A stretch of 64,000 nucleotides of DNA, from positions 186,001 through 250,000 of the forward strand of contig JABVXV010000025.1 in NCBI GenBank assembly GCA_013365325.1, in the 5' to 3' direction. Below are positions 28,201-40,926 of this stretch, piece after piece; within the stretch, counting starts at the first letter, position 1; the number at the start of each line of letters is the position of its first letter. Both the position numbers and the translations under genes were made by a program. The DNA comes from Dipetalonema caudispina (lineage: Eukaryota > Nematoda > Chromadorea > Rhabditida > Onchocercidae). The notes beneath the pieces are model-generated. The model made no database searches. It saw only the letters and a list, made by a program, of their open reading frames with translations, and was not told the DNA's origin.

Positions 28201-31200
28201 AGAGGTGCATTTCTCGTCGTTAAACGCATAAAAACACGATTGCCTTGAGAGCGCAGTTCTTTAACAGAATGATCATCACATACTTCGGAATCTCGGAAAA
28301 GTCCACCAAAACCAGGCGATTGTTCATTTGCTCCATTTCTTGAATAATAGTAATAAAAAAGTCAAATAAACATAAGAAAGAATTTTTCGTAGTGGCTGGC
28401 TTATTTATTTCAGATTTGGAATAAATTTCAAAACAAGAAAAAAAAAACTTCTAAACTTATGATACTAACTTTTAAAATAGTCTTCACATATGATGAAAAT
28501 TTACTGAAACTCATTGATTACCTCAACATCAATGTTCCTTCGTCGCAAGGAGCTGACATATTTTCAAACCGAAGAAGAATCCGTTTTGAGGATTGTAACT
28601 GTAAGAAAAAAATACATATATTTGCTGTCATAATGATATTTGTTGAAATGAAAATATAGTCTACAAAAAGAACCTGAATTAACCTACCGCAATCTGATAG
28701 TCACATTGCACAAATTTCATCTCTGTTTCAGCATGAATTACAATTCTACCGCTTGTAGCTGTGTATGTTCTGTGGCAATCCATCTGTAAATATCAAAATA
28801 TTATGCTTATTCATAAAATTCTTGAATAAAACTGAACTGATTTATTTCACTGAATGACTTCGGATTTCTTTGATATAATCGAAAAGCAGAAATTTTGAAA
28901 AATCTTGTCTGAAAAAGCCAGACAATTTTTTTTAAAAAAACAAATCAGTAAAAGAACGAAAAACATGTGGGCCATAAAAAATTACCCTACCTTATCATCA
29001 ACAGCTTGCCATTTAGCCATAAAACCAGCTCCATTTACTGAACGATCACTTTTGAATACGACGGTTAACCGACTTCCGGTAGATAAAATTGGAGGAGGTA
29101 GTAGTGTGCCACAGAATCTTAAAAGAATTATTGTTTGAGTAGAGATAGAAAGATATCAAGTTCTATTTGAGTTAGCTAAGTCAGTTTCTGATCACTGTTT
29201 AAGTTTCTGTAGAAAATTGCGTACCTTCCATGTAATTCGCTATGGTCATCATCATTTATATAAGTGTCATAGATTTCGATGCTATCGAAGGAGCAATCTT
29301 CTCGATTCGGTACAACCTCTAATTCAAATACTCCAAATGTTAGCCGAATCCGTTTACCCTTCAAATGGCATCAAATTATGAAAATCTTTTGAGAATTTTG
29401 TTTCAAATATTCAATCATATTTCAAAAATTGAGTTAAGCAAGGATACCAATGTGTTAATCACATATATACAATACATATGCGCCAGATACTTTTCCGGAT
29501 AGTTCGGACTTGTTATTTGGCCTGATTCTCCCTCAAATATCCCACCGCAACCTGAAATGAAATAGAAGATGGGTTGAGTGGATATTCATTTTGAATCGCA
29601 TCAAAATTCAACAAGAATTTTTCGTTCCACAAATTTGAACTTTAAATTCTAAGCAAACAGCCAACCAGGTACAAATAATCTAACAAGATGAGAGGAAAAT
29701 AATTAGTATATTCATAGTTTTATTAATATATTTATAGATAAGTTTACCAAACTAAAGTGGAAAATAGCTTACCAACATCAAATTGTTCGTATAAGAAAAG
29801 TATGCCCTTATTGCTAATACCACTTGAACTCAATGTGATTCTTAGCGGCCTTGAAGCACTTGTCACCTAAAAAAACTGATGGTTATGCATGTTACGAGAG
29901 TTGTAAAAATCAAATCTGAAAAAAAAAGTATACCATTTCTCCATCAGGTGCAACGAAGGGATATCGAGCGCAAACATATCGTTTATTGATCTGATCGTGT
30001 GAATCATGGCCACCCGAGAACTAAATATTTTTAAAAATATATGAAAAACATTAACTGAAGGATACAATAAAATTGTAAATAAAATTTTGACTGCAAATTT
30101 GAGGTTTTTGAAGCATTTCAAATAAATCGCTGATAACACGTAGATGTGATAATTTAGACCAATTTTTTAGAAAGACTCTATCGATATCTAATTCGTATGA
30201 AACTTCCACGGACGATCGAATCATTCACCATCACTCATATTAATTAAAAATTCTGAATTTTAATCACAAAAGCTGGTAATATGAAATTTTCAGTTCTGAC
30301 TCAAGTGGTCTAGAACAATATCATTTCCGTGTTTCCATCTTTTTAGGGAACTCGTCCTTTTTTTTGTTCCTTCTTTTTCCACATATTAAGAGCACTTGCA
30401 CCATTCCATATGCACCTAACAATTAGTCACAACCTGATCCAGAAAAATTTAATACCCTAAAAATGTAGCTCTACTTTGAGAGCATTCAAGAAATGGCGAG
30501 TCCACGCTAACCATTTCTATTATTCCTACTATTTATATGCTTAATTGCTTTTTCTCACGGCAGTAAAAATACATTCACGTCGAATGGCTTTTGTTTTCTT
30601 GCTTGTGTAATATTTTTTTTTCTTTTACTCAAAAATGAGCCGGTCAAGATTAAGGATGAAACTGCGAAGGAGGAGGAAAACTTTGGTTAAAGCCGAAATC
30701 AAATTCCTCACGATTATTTTAATTTAATTCTTTCCAAAATGAATCCATAGAATTTGTAAGGAAACTCACTTCAACATAATCATCTAATTGATCATGTTTG
30801 GTGATATCATAAAAGCATGTTTTAATATCCGTATTCAGTCCAATAAAACTGAATTTCAGTCGTATCGCTTTCGTTTTTTCGGCATCAATGACATAGGTGC
30901 ATTTGAATGGTTGAGCACTGCCATTCGGATAATTAGAACTTTGAATTGTTCCATTCGGTGATGTAAAATGCTTCTCACATGCTAAAAAACCAATTTTTAA
31001 ATTTACAAGGATGGGTTTTTTCCGACTATTTTGAAAATAGCCGAATGATAATTAAACGTTCAGATAGCAAGGATACAAAACCGTAACTGGAAATCTCAGG
31101 TAAATTAACTCGATGGAATGACAAATACCAAGCTTTGTAGGAAGTCATACTGGGAATAATTGATGGTGGGAATAATTGATGTTCTACTTTTATCGCATTA

Positions 31201-33728
31201 TCAAATGCATGAATGATGTGGATTGGAATTAAAATTTACTCGCAGAATAATGAATCTTGAATCCTTTTCCGTTAATGGATTGATTCGAATGAAACTGTAT
31301 AATCATTTTTGGCCCCGATGACACAATTGGACCTTCGGGTCGTTTACTGTTGCAGTAACGTCCCAGCATAGGATGCGATACATCTTCACCATTTCTGAAC
31401 TGTAATATACCTAAGGTTCACTATCATCTATAGAAGCATGTGGTAAAAATTGCCACAATGTGAAAGTAATTAAACAACATATTCCACCCAGACTTCTACT
31501 TCGAGAACGAGCGAGTCCTTTCCAAAATAGTAGAAAAATATTTCATTAAAAGCTATTCTAAACATGGCCAAAACTAGATGAAGATATTTATTGAAAGCAA
31601 TGAAATGATAAGGTACATATAGAATGAGTTGTCATAGTTTCAAGTGCTTACCGTAATGTAATCAAAGCGGCATGGTCTTATGAGATTCAACAAGCGTTGA
31701 GATGGACCGGTCGTTTCCAAAAGCGAAAGGCGAAAATGAGACGTTTCTAGAATTCGTTGAGTTGTGTTTTAATTTAATCAAAATAAATATTAATCAAGGT
31801 TTAAGTTGAGAGAAAAAGAGAATTAATAAAGGTAAAAGGTTGCAATGGAATGGAAAGAAGTTTAGTGGATGGATAGGAATTTCAACAGAATGGTTCCGAC
31901 CTGAAATACATTCCTGTACACAGGCAACTTAAAAGATTTGAGAAAACTTACGTTATGGTGTATATGTATACAAGTGATTGAATTTACCTTTGATAGATCT
32001 TGTAGGAGCAGAGGGCACATCTAAATCAACAATTTCCGCTTTTATCACTTTCGCATCGTAGCCCTGAAAAGGACAGAATCTGCTTGATATTTTTTAACAT
32101 TTCGCTAATTTCTCGGACTAGATGATACATGATAAAAAGGTATTTATTAAACTTACATTAGCAATAGTAGAGGCATCAAGAAGCCACAAACAATCCAAAT
32201 TTGGGAAATAATTAAAACCATAATTCGGTGATTGAATATAACCTTCAAATGTGCCATCAGCAGCCGGTAAAATTTTACCGCCACAATCTTTGTCAACTGA
32301 AAGTTGAACGATGCATAATTTCATCTTTCTATCTACTAAATCAATTTTTTCATCTTAAACGGGATATTTCAGTAGGAAATAGAAATAAATCGTCTAAAAG
32401 ACATACGTTTGATAGTTCTATAACGAATAGTGAAACCACGATTGCAAAGAGGGTCACCATCACCTAAAATAGAAATTTATGAGTGTGAATTACTTTTAAA
32501 AATAGATTAACTTCTTAAGAAGTGAATAACAATTAATATAATGTTTAAAAGCTCACAATGTTCTTCTGGGAGATCAGCGGGATAATTGCTCCTGAAGTAA
32601 ACCGTAAAGTAAGGTAGTGTTGTACGCACCAAAGTTCGCGTAGACTCACTACTGCATAGATGTAATATACGTTCTGTTTCGTCAATTTCGAAACCATCAA
32701 AGAGCTAAATTTCAAACAGGTTTAAATTCTGTAAGAATCCAAATCTCAGCAAATTGAAGAATTTATGAAATAGTAAGAAAAATGGTAATTCACCTCCAGC
32801 GAGTTAACTGAACAATTTCGAATGTCTCCTGAAGCGAGTTTCATCGGTTCCACGGTAATTTCAATATGCATTTCTGGATTAACAGAAACATGCCATTGGC
32901 AAACTTCATTTCTTTCGTAACCATACAATGATATTTGTCCATCATCGCTATAGATTCGTTCACCGCATTCTTCAAAATTTTTGTTAATAGTAAAGATGAA
33001 ATTTGAGAAATAAGCTGAACTGTTATAAAATGTATACAGTAATGTAAAGTAACCAACTTTTCTCGACAGTCCTCCATTGCAATGCAAAGTTACCAATTCC
33101 AATACTACTTTTGCCAGAAACAAACGCAATATATGCCTTATTTGATGAAAAATAGATTGGACGAGAAACTGGGACCTAAAAAAGCAGCAAATAATATCGC
33201 AAAACGAGAGGGAAAATAGGAAAATGAAAAAAAAACTTTTTAAATTCGATTAACATTTAAAAATTAAAAAATAAACAAAGAATAACTCACCATGGTAGAT
33301 CCTCTTGCACCACAAAATACGCCTACTAATGGGCTATTTGCATGTTCTCCATCTCGTAAAGTAACGTTTGCGTCAGCCGTAGCACATGTTGCCGGTCTAG
33401 TTGGCAAGTGAAAACTTGTAAAATTTATCTCAATCACCTTCAACCATTTATTTATTTTATTTTCTTATTTATTTTCATGTTTTCTGCACAAATCCATTTT
33501 AATAGATAAGAAGACTTTAGTAATTATCAGAAGTTTGAACTAATGTCTTAATACATAATTTGCTTTGGCTATGAGCAATAAAATTTTAATTTATCAATAA
33601 AGGACGTACTTTATTCGGTTCGTCAACTGTGATGATCCATTCACATGTCTTATTGCGACCAAAATGGTACCATGTCCAGTCCGGATATTTGATTATACCT
33701 GTTGCATTTGTTATGTGACCACCACAAC
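7221..33728 (-). other. Cubilin CUB module array (about 27 modules)
   Basis: CUB modules, recognised by C-G-G starts, S-P-x-Y-P, C-x-W and F-C-G elements, begin near 33722, 32975, 32288, 30983, 29553, 28776, 28020, 27168, 26212, 25600, 24290, 23205, 21830, 20945, 19790, 19070, 18175, 17475, 16590, 15432, 14450, 13530, 12092, 11070, 10300, 9063 and 8140. Each module is spread over two to four exons. Most keep the cysteine pairs; those near 21830 and 8140 lack the first cysteine. In vertebrate cubilin, pairs of CUB modules bind intrinsic factor-cobalamin, albumin and other ligands. The ligands in this nematode are unknown. Module starts are approximate and the count was made by eye. Confidence 0.85.
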
Positions 33729-36700
33729 CTAAAATATTAAATCTGAGCATATAAACCTTTAAAATCAAAAGAATTGACTGAATTTTGCTGGAAAACAAAC
33801 CATCTTCCTCATATTCGCATGTTGGACCATAATAACCCCTTAAACATAGGCATTCAGATGAACCATCTTTCTTGACCAAACATTCACCACGACCTCGACA
33901 AACATTACTTAGACAAGCAGTAGCTAGTTCACAGTGTTTCCCAACATAACCCCATTTACAATGACATCTGTATTCTTCCTCTGAGATTATCTGAAATCAA
34001 ATTTCATCTCTATCCTTAGTCGACTTTCCAAATTTCATATTTGAAGCGTAGTTTGAGCAAATATTTTCCATTAAGAAAAAGTTTACAAAATTTACACTTC
34101 TTTTTTCATTTTTGCAAAATTTTCATTTTTTTTACAGAATCTTATAAAATATTCGAAATAATTTTGAAATAGATGAGCATATTTCTTTGTACTTTGGCTT
34201 AATTTCAGATAAATTTGAAATTTTAACCTGACATGTCCCTTGATTATAGCACGTATCGCTACGGCAAAGTGTTACATTCGAATGATAACAACCTTCTGTA
34301 CCGATTCCGTCACCAATCATTCCAGAAGGACATTCACATCGGAAACCTTCTTCATTCAATGAGCTCATGCCCATATTATAACATTTGGCCTTCGGATGAC
34401 ATGGAAATAGTTCACATGGGCTTTGCTTCTTGCAAATGTGGCCATCACCTTTATAGCCTACAACAAATGTTGACAGTAACACAAATGTTGTGAAAATGTA
34501 ATGATACAAGTTTCATTTTAAATTACAATAATCTGAACTTAATACTGCACCATCATTGTCAATGGTTCATGGAAAATAGCATAGAAGATACTTACCGGGA
34601 GGACACGGTGCACATTCATAAGAGCCAATAGTATTGATACATTTCACTGGTGGATCCGTAGAACAAGTTTCCATGTTCTCATTTGCGCATTCATCAACAT
34701 CCAAACAAATCATCCCATTTCCTAATTCAGATTATTGTTTATTCAGTATAATTTTTGTTATGAGTACTGTTGCCACTAAAGTCTTTACTTAATTTTTATT
34801 TCGTTTAATCAATTTATTGTTCTATTTCGTAACTGACATAAGTAAATGCACAGAAATGCAAAAAAGAAGGATTACCATCTTTTACCCCTATTCTAGGATA
34901 TAATTGTTTGTTTATAGATGGTAAATTCATTACCAGTCATGCCTGATGGACAACCGGCACACTTGAAGGAACCGGGCAAATTGATACAAGCCGTTCCGGG
35001 ATAACATGGATTTGACTCACACTCATTTACATCCTCACAAACCGGATTATTTTTATCAGCGGAAGAGCGATAACCCCATTCACAAAGACAACGATAACCA
35101 GGCTAAAACAGAAAAAAAAAAAAATTGTATCTCTTCTTAAGTAAAAATAAAATTTTGAAATTTTCACAAATTTCGAACGTCATTTATGTACTTATTTTCG
35201 CTCTCATTCTGTCTGTTTCATTTACTAAAAATCTCAATTTATCCAAAAAACTATTTGATATTGGATTCAAACACATAATTGTTCAGCTATGTAAATTATG
35301 TAGCACCTACTTCATTAGATTCTGGATCCGGCTGAGTTGGTATGCAGTGTCCAGCGGAACCACATAAATCTAATGAAAATTCACATGCTGTTGCTCGTAA
35401 TTGACATAAGGTTCCATGGAAGCCTCGTTGACATACACAACTTAAAAAACCGTATCAAAAAAAATTTTACGACAAAGAATAATCCCATCTGTTAATCTAA
35501 TAAATTTGGATTGGAAACTTTTCTTTTTGATTTCTGCTGCAACTGTTCATGTTTATTTCAATGTTCATTCTCCGATTAAAGCAAGTATATAACGGTGAAA
35601 CTTTTTGAAATAGCAGAACTTGCGGATATTATGTGATCTTACAGAATGCGACAAAAATGCATAATCGAGTATGTGCCCGTAGTTCCATAATTGTTTGAAA
35701 AACTCACTGAAATCCATCCGGTTTTAAGATGCAAGATGCATTATTCTGACATCCTGCCGGTGTTCCCTGATAAAGACTGCATTCGTCTATACGATTTTCA
35801 CATGTTTCACCCTGAATAATTCATCACTGCTCAACAATTTGCATTCAAATTTAGGAATTTTTTAGATTCCAAATTTGGAAAATGTCTGCTGCATTTTTAA
35901 AGAAAAAATTTTTAATATCCTCTGGAACTAGTTACTTTTCTAGAAAGAAATAAGTCTTATAATTAATTTATCTTCCATATGTACGACCGTTAAATGATTT
36001 ATATATTTTCCCTCATGAAGTAGTAATTAAGAAAATAGCCGCATGTTTTATGATATAATCAGGTCAAAATTATGAAAATACCTCAAAATGCGGCGGACAT
36101 AAGCACATAAATTTGTTGTATAGATCGATACATGTTGCACCATTCATACATGGATTATCCGCACATTCATCTTTTTTTAGACGATTATCCAACACCGCTA
36201 GATGAGACTTTAGCGCAGTTAATAAATTCCGAAATTTTCGTCCACTTCCTTCCTTCTTTTTTGAATTTACTAATTCCAAATTTTTTACAATATCCGCTAC
36301 CTAAACATTAAAAATTTTCACTTCAAACGAAATGCAATCAACAAAATTCTATTTCTTTTTCCTTCTCTAATCATTTGATATCATCATTTATCAATCAATT
36401 TAAAAATTCATTTTATCTCTCAATTTTGCTTCCTTATCCTTCTTCCTCATTTATCAAACTCTTTCTTATCATTTTCCTTCTCGATCAATTTGCATTTAGT
36501 GCAGTCTGCAAATATGCAAGCATAGTTTAATCGATTATCTCAATCTTTTCACTCTTACTAATTTCAAATTTTTCAAATAATTTATAGCTCTAATATTTGA
36601 AAATCAATCCTAAGACGACTGTCTGAAAACCATTGAACAGAGAATAAGCAATCATATGGTATAGTGAGTGTTGTTATCATCATTGTTATATTTGATAGCA

Positions 36701-39700
36701 TTCTTTTGGCTGTTGTATGTTATTCTAGTTATTTGTTTCTTTATGCTTTCTTCTTCAACTCTTTCACTTTCTTTGTTTCTTATTCGAATAAGAATAATTG
36801 TGGTAAATGGTGGGATTGAATAGATAGAATAGTTATAAAGTAAAGTTATTTCATGATTACTAGCACTATAATTACCTTACATAACTTCTCTTCTCAACTA
36901 TTCATCTAAATTAACGCTTAATTACAAAATTTTTGTCTTCAATTTCAATTTTAATCGATTTCAACTTGATTTCTTGCTCATAACCATACATTAGTTAGAA
37001 TCAATACCATACGTTATAGATAGAGAATTTGCAATTTATAAAATAAATAGTAATGATTGTTTGGAAAGTTACTGTAATATAGAGAGCAGAACTTATAAAC
37101 ATTTATCAGTCTGCTGTAAGAGGAGGAAATTACGCGTCGTTGAGTTGATTGTGCGTTTATAGTGCTGCTTATGTTTATGAAATCTCATCATCAACTTACC
37201 ATTACCCTATTCAATCAAAAATATACTGATTCAACCCTTTCATTGATCAATTAATTAATTATCACTACTTATTGATTATGGAACTACTTACACTTGCATT
37301 GAACCCTCATACAGCAACTAAATGCGTGAACAACAATAATCCATTAACTATGAGTCACGTACGTGTCTGACTGTAAAAGACATATGGAAAGACTACTTGT
37401 GCACCTTGTCCAAGTATTTGTTATTTTTTAATATACTTATTTAAAAGGAGACTAGGTTGGAATCCTTGGTATTAGCAAATTTTTTTAACAGCTAATTGTT
37501 TGTATTATCAGTGCTGTACAATGCAGAAAAAATTGTTTTGTCCAGTATATCGATTTTAGCTTTCCTATTTCTTTGATCTCTATTCACATTCCAGGAAATC
37601 AGTGTGAGAGATAAAATGCCGCCGACTACTAATTTAATGGAAAATGCTAAAGAGAGCTCCTATGGCTTTGTTTATGGTGTTTCTGGGCCTGTCGTAACAG
37701 CCGAGAAAATGGCTGGTTCAGCAATGTACGAGCTGGTACGTGTTGGACATTCCGAACTGGTCGGTGAAATTATCCGTTTAGAAGGTGACTATGCTACGAT
37801 TCAAGTTTACGAAGATACATCAGCGGTAGCAATAGGTGATCCTGTACTTCGAACCGGCAAACCATTGTCAGTAGAACTAGGTCCTGGCATTATGGGTTCC
37901 ATTTTCGATGGTATTCAACGACCCTTGAAAGATATTTTAGAACTAACACAGTCTATTTACATTCCTAAGGGTGTTAACGTTAACGTGCTTTCACGTGATG
38001 CAGTTTGGGAGTTTGAACCGAATCGTAAGCTTACTGTTGGTGATCACATTACGGGTGGTGATACCATCGGTTTTGTGCGAGAAAACGTTCTCATCAACCA
38101 TCGAATAATGCTTCCACCAACAGCATGTGGCACAATTACTTATATAGCAGCAGCTGGTGAATATCATGTCACTGACATTGTATTGGAAACTGAATTCGCA
38201 GGCGAAAAATCCAAATTCACGATGCTTCAAATCTGGCCTGTGCGTCAGCCACGTCCTTGTGCTGAAAAATTGGCAGCTAACCACCCCCTCCTATGTGGCC
38301 AACGTGTTCTTGATGCATTGTTCCCTTGTGTTCAAGGTGGCACTACTGCTGTTCCAGGAGCATTCGGCTGTGGTAAAACTGTTATTTCACAATCACTATC
38401 TAAATTCTCCAATTCCGATGCCATCATTTATGTTGGATGTGGCGAACGAGGTAATGAGATGTCAGAAGTACTACGTGACTTTCCAGAACTAACCATGGAA
38501 GTCAACGGCATCACTACATCAATCATGAAACGCACAACTTTGGTCGCTAACACATCAAATATGCCTGTAGCTGCACGTGAAGCATCGATTTACACTGGCA
38601 TTACGTTGGCTGAATATTTCCGTGACATGGGTCTGAATGTTTCTATGATGGCTGATTCTACGTCACGATGGGCCGAAGCTCTTCGTGAAATTTCTGGTCG
38701 TTTGGGTGAAATGCCTGCAGATTCTGGTTATCCGGCATATCTAGCTGCTCGTCTGGCATCCTTCTATGAGCGAGCCGGTAAAGTGAAATGTCTTGGAAGT
38801 CCAGAACGTGAAGGATCGGTCACTATTGTGGGTGCTGTTTCACCACCTGGTGGTGATTTTGCTGATCCGGTCACTTCGGCTACCCTTGGTATAGTTCAGG
38901 TTTTCTGGGGGTTAGACAAGAAATTGGCGCAGCGTAAACATTTTCCATCAATTAATTGGTTAATATCATATAGCAAATATATGAGAGCATTGGATGAATA
39001 TTATGACAAAAATTTCCCAGAATTTGTTGCCCTACGTACAGCATGCAAGGAAATTCTTCAAGAAGAAGAGGACCTGTCTGAAATTGTGCAATTGGTGGGT
39101 AAAGCTTCACTGGCTGAATCGGATAAGATCACCCTAGAAGTAGCTAAACTGATCAAGGATGACTTCTTGCAGCAGAACGGCTACACACCCTATGATCGAT
39201 TCTGTCCATTCTACAAAACAGTAGGAATGCTAAAAAACATGATTGCTTTCTATGATTTGGCAAAGCACGCTGTGGAATCAACGGCACAAGCTGAAAATAA
39301 GATTACCTGGGCAATAATTCGTGATCACATGGGTGATATCATGTACGAGCTGTCATCTATGAAATTCAAAGATCCAGTGAAAGATGGTGAGCAAAAAATC
39401 AAGAAAGATTATGAAGAATTATTAGAACAAATGCAGACTGCGTTCAGGAATTTAGAAGAATAAGTAGTCTCAAAATATTCACTTAAGTCTACACAGTTAA
39501 GTTATTATTTCATTGCACTGTTTAAAGCATTGTAGTACTGTGTCAGTCTTGATAAAAATATCTTTAAGTAAAATAAATCAAAAGATGAAATTTTTTGACG
39601 AAGTAACCTCGAAAATTTTGCTATACGAATTTCTTTTTTTGATTGTCCTGCACATTTGGTCAACAAAATATAGCGAAGATACGTGTAGTCTTCTGTTTAT

Positions 39701-40926
39701 TATGCATTTGTAGGATTTTTTATGCAATCGAAAATTTAGATGGTGTTAGTACCTCTCATCCAGCACGAAACTTTCATGTGAAAGTGGTAAAAAAAAACAT
39801 TCACTCTTCAAAATTATTCATTCCAATCTCCTTCATTCAATTTCTTCCAGTTACCCGTCTCACCTTTCACAGTATTAGTTTCTCGTTCTTCCCTCAATCT
39901 CAAATTGAAATAGAATCTGCATCCTTGCAAATATTTTATTTTGAGGCTTTGTGATATTTTTGTGTTGTGATAAAAAATCAGTAATATATTTGGAACATCG
40001 GTAGTTGTTAATATAAATGTGTATACACAAGTGTTTGCATGATATCACTTTGATAGTAGATTAGAAGGTGCACTTAATTGATCTAATTGATCATGTAAAT
40101 CTAATTAGAGCTTCCCTTGAATTTTTTAAACTAATAAAGAGTTATAAATATAAGGTTTGAAGTGCAAAGTATTAACTAACTTTTCTATTCAGAGCTGCAA
40201 CATCGCCACTTTTCAATTTAATTTGTTGTTTGAATAAATCAGCCATTCTTGCGAGCTGATGAACGCGACCCTAAATGAATAAAATAGTTCAAAATAATTA
40301 GCTCTGAGTATGAAACAATGTATTGCTTTTGAATAAGACAGTAATAAAAAGGAATAACAAACCTTAGTCTTATCCACTTCCTCCTTCACGATTTCAAATT
40401 CAGCCTGAAATGAAAGTCTTCTGCTAGAAATTTGAATTTCCCATTTCCACGTTTGTTTTCTGATAGTTATATAATTCGAATTATTTGAATGAACTTCAAA
40501 TTCAACCTGAAGAAAGTGTAGAAAGTGTGCCGTTAAGTAAGCAACTTACCAACTCTGGCAACAAATTGAGATTTTTCTCGCCAAAATAAATAGAGCCACC
40601 AGTACCCGCCATAAACGATATGTTTTTCTGTCGTGCAGCATGAAAATACATATTACCATCAAGCATGACAAGACGGGATCTGGAAATATGTTTATGCAAA
40701 ATGAAATTTCGACTTGAATTCATCACTTCTTATGCAGAAAAGAAGATAAATGTCGAAAAGATGCAAGTGCTGCTATCAACAAGTTGCATTGTGTTGCAAT
40801 GACGAGAAAATATTACTACCTTGAGTCATTTTCATCGAAAGAGTTTATTTTCTGATCGGAATCGGATAAGCATGGAGAACGAAATAAAACAACCAATAGC
40901 AATAAGTTTAACCATGACCTCCACAT
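7221..40926 (-). CDS. CUBN: Cubilin-like endocytic receptor (8 EGF, about 27 CUB)
   Basis: Very large secreted or peripheral endocytic receptor, in vertebrates anchored by amnionless. The start at 40926 gives a signal peptide ([15 protein letters not shown]). N-terminal exons are 40820-40926, 40550-40679, 40363-40404, 40181-40270 and 36082-36300. They encode the cubilin-typical segment [18 protein letters not shown] followed by a coiled coil. EGF exons follow at 35708-35811, 35311-35440, 34934-35102, 34596-34721, 34228-34457 and 33801-33990. The CUB array starts at 33728 (GCGGHITN) and ends at 7221 after [13 protein letters not shown]. All exons checked in the N-terminal and EGF parts, and the last exon (7221-7361), keep phase. 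I did not fix every CUB exon. No transmembrane segment is seen, as expected for cubilin. An intron at 36301-40180 contains vha-13 on the opposite strand. Confidence 0.93.
13057..13128 (-). pseudogene. Decayed duplicate of a CUB exon fragment
   Basis: This intronic stretch of the cubilin gene resembles the coding exon at 13385-13458 (the module whose protein contains [16 protein letters not shown]). It carries substitutions and at least one single-base deletion that breaks the frame. It has no usable reading frame, so it looks like a short local duplication left in the intron. Confidence 0.55.
33801..36300 (-). other. Cubilin EGF module block (8 modules)
   Basis: Seven exons encode eight EGF-like modules in order. 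Key starts are [92 protein letters not shown] and [13 protein letters not shown]. Several carry the D-x-(D/N)-E-C form typical of calcium-binding EGF modules. Vertebrate cubilin also has eight EGF modules between the N-terminal coiled coil and the CUB array, so the architecture is conserved. Confidence 0.88.
37591..37594 (+). promoter_or_regulatory. Probable trans-splice or 5'UTR acceptor of vha-13
   Basis: A pyrimidine-rich run (tctattcacattccag) ends 21 bases before the ATG at 37616. In nematodes such a site close to the start usually receives a spliced leader, though a 5'-UTR intron would look the same. Confidence 0.5.
37616..39463 (+). CDS. vha-13: V-type proton ATPase catalytic subunit A
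   Basis: Catalytic ATP-hydrolysing subunit of the V1 sector, which acidifies endosomes, lysosomes and secretory surfaces. It is one uninterrupted frame of 615 residues; human and worm homologues are just over 600. The frame is also open upstream to 37604, but the first ATG is at 37616 ([20 protein letters not shown]). The P-loop GAFGCGKT lies at about residues 248-255, and [20 protein letters not shown] and [12 protein letters not shown] are typical nucleotide-site segments of A subunits. The sequence is full length and has no frame damage. It is visibly GC-richer than its surroundings. A possible AATAAA signal lies at 39572-39577. The complete lack of introns, in a window where every other gene is heavily split, and its place inside a cubilin intron on the opposite strand, suggest a functional retrocopy. 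Confidence 0.97.
   Translation: MPPTTNLMENAKESSYGFVYGVSGPVVTAEKMAGSAMYELVRVGHSELVGEIIRLEGDYATIQVYEDTSAVAIGDPVLRTGKPLSVELGPGIMGSIFDGIQRPLKDILELTQSIYIPKGVNVNVLSRDAVWEFEPNRKLTVGDHITGGDTIGFVRENVLINHRIMLPPTACGTITYIAAAGEYHVTDIVLETEFAGEKSKFTMLQIWPVRQPRPCAEKLAANHPLLCGQRVLDALFPCVQGGTTAVPGAFGCGKTVISQSLSKFSNSDAIIYVGCGERGNEMSEVLRDFPELTMEVNGITTSIMKRTTLVANTSNMPVAAREASIYTGITLAEYFRDMGLNVSMMADSTSRWAEALREISGRLGEMPADSGYPAYLAARLASFYERAGKVKCLGSPEREGSVTIVGAVSPPGGDFADPVTSATLGIVQVFWGLDKKLAQRKHFPSINWLISYSKYMRALDEYYDKNFPEFVALRTACKEILQEEEDLSEIVQLVGKASLAESDKITLEVAKLIKDDFLQQNGYTPYDRFCPFYKTVGMLKNMIAFYDLAKHAVESTAQAENKITWAIIRDHMGDIMYELSSMKFKDPVKDGEQKIKKDYEELLEQMQTAFRNLEE

Larger units (their letters stand above)
36301..40180 (-). 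other. Cubilin intron hosting a nested gene
   Basis: This 3.88 kb intron separates the exon ending AALNRK from the exon starting [10 protein letters not shown]; both boundaries are phase 0 with good donor and acceptor signals. It is much larger than most other introns of the gene and contains the whole vha-13 gene on the plus strand. Apart from that gene it is AT-rich with nothing else recognised. Confidence 0.85.

Noticed and set aside
37440..37475. tRNA B-box-like sequence (ggttggaatcc)
   Set aside because: There is one mismatch to the B box, and no acceptor stem, A box or anticodon arm could be folded around it.
37604..37615. Upstream in-frame start for V-ATPase A
   Set aside because: The codon at 37604 is GTG; the first ATG in a eukaryotic context is at 37616.
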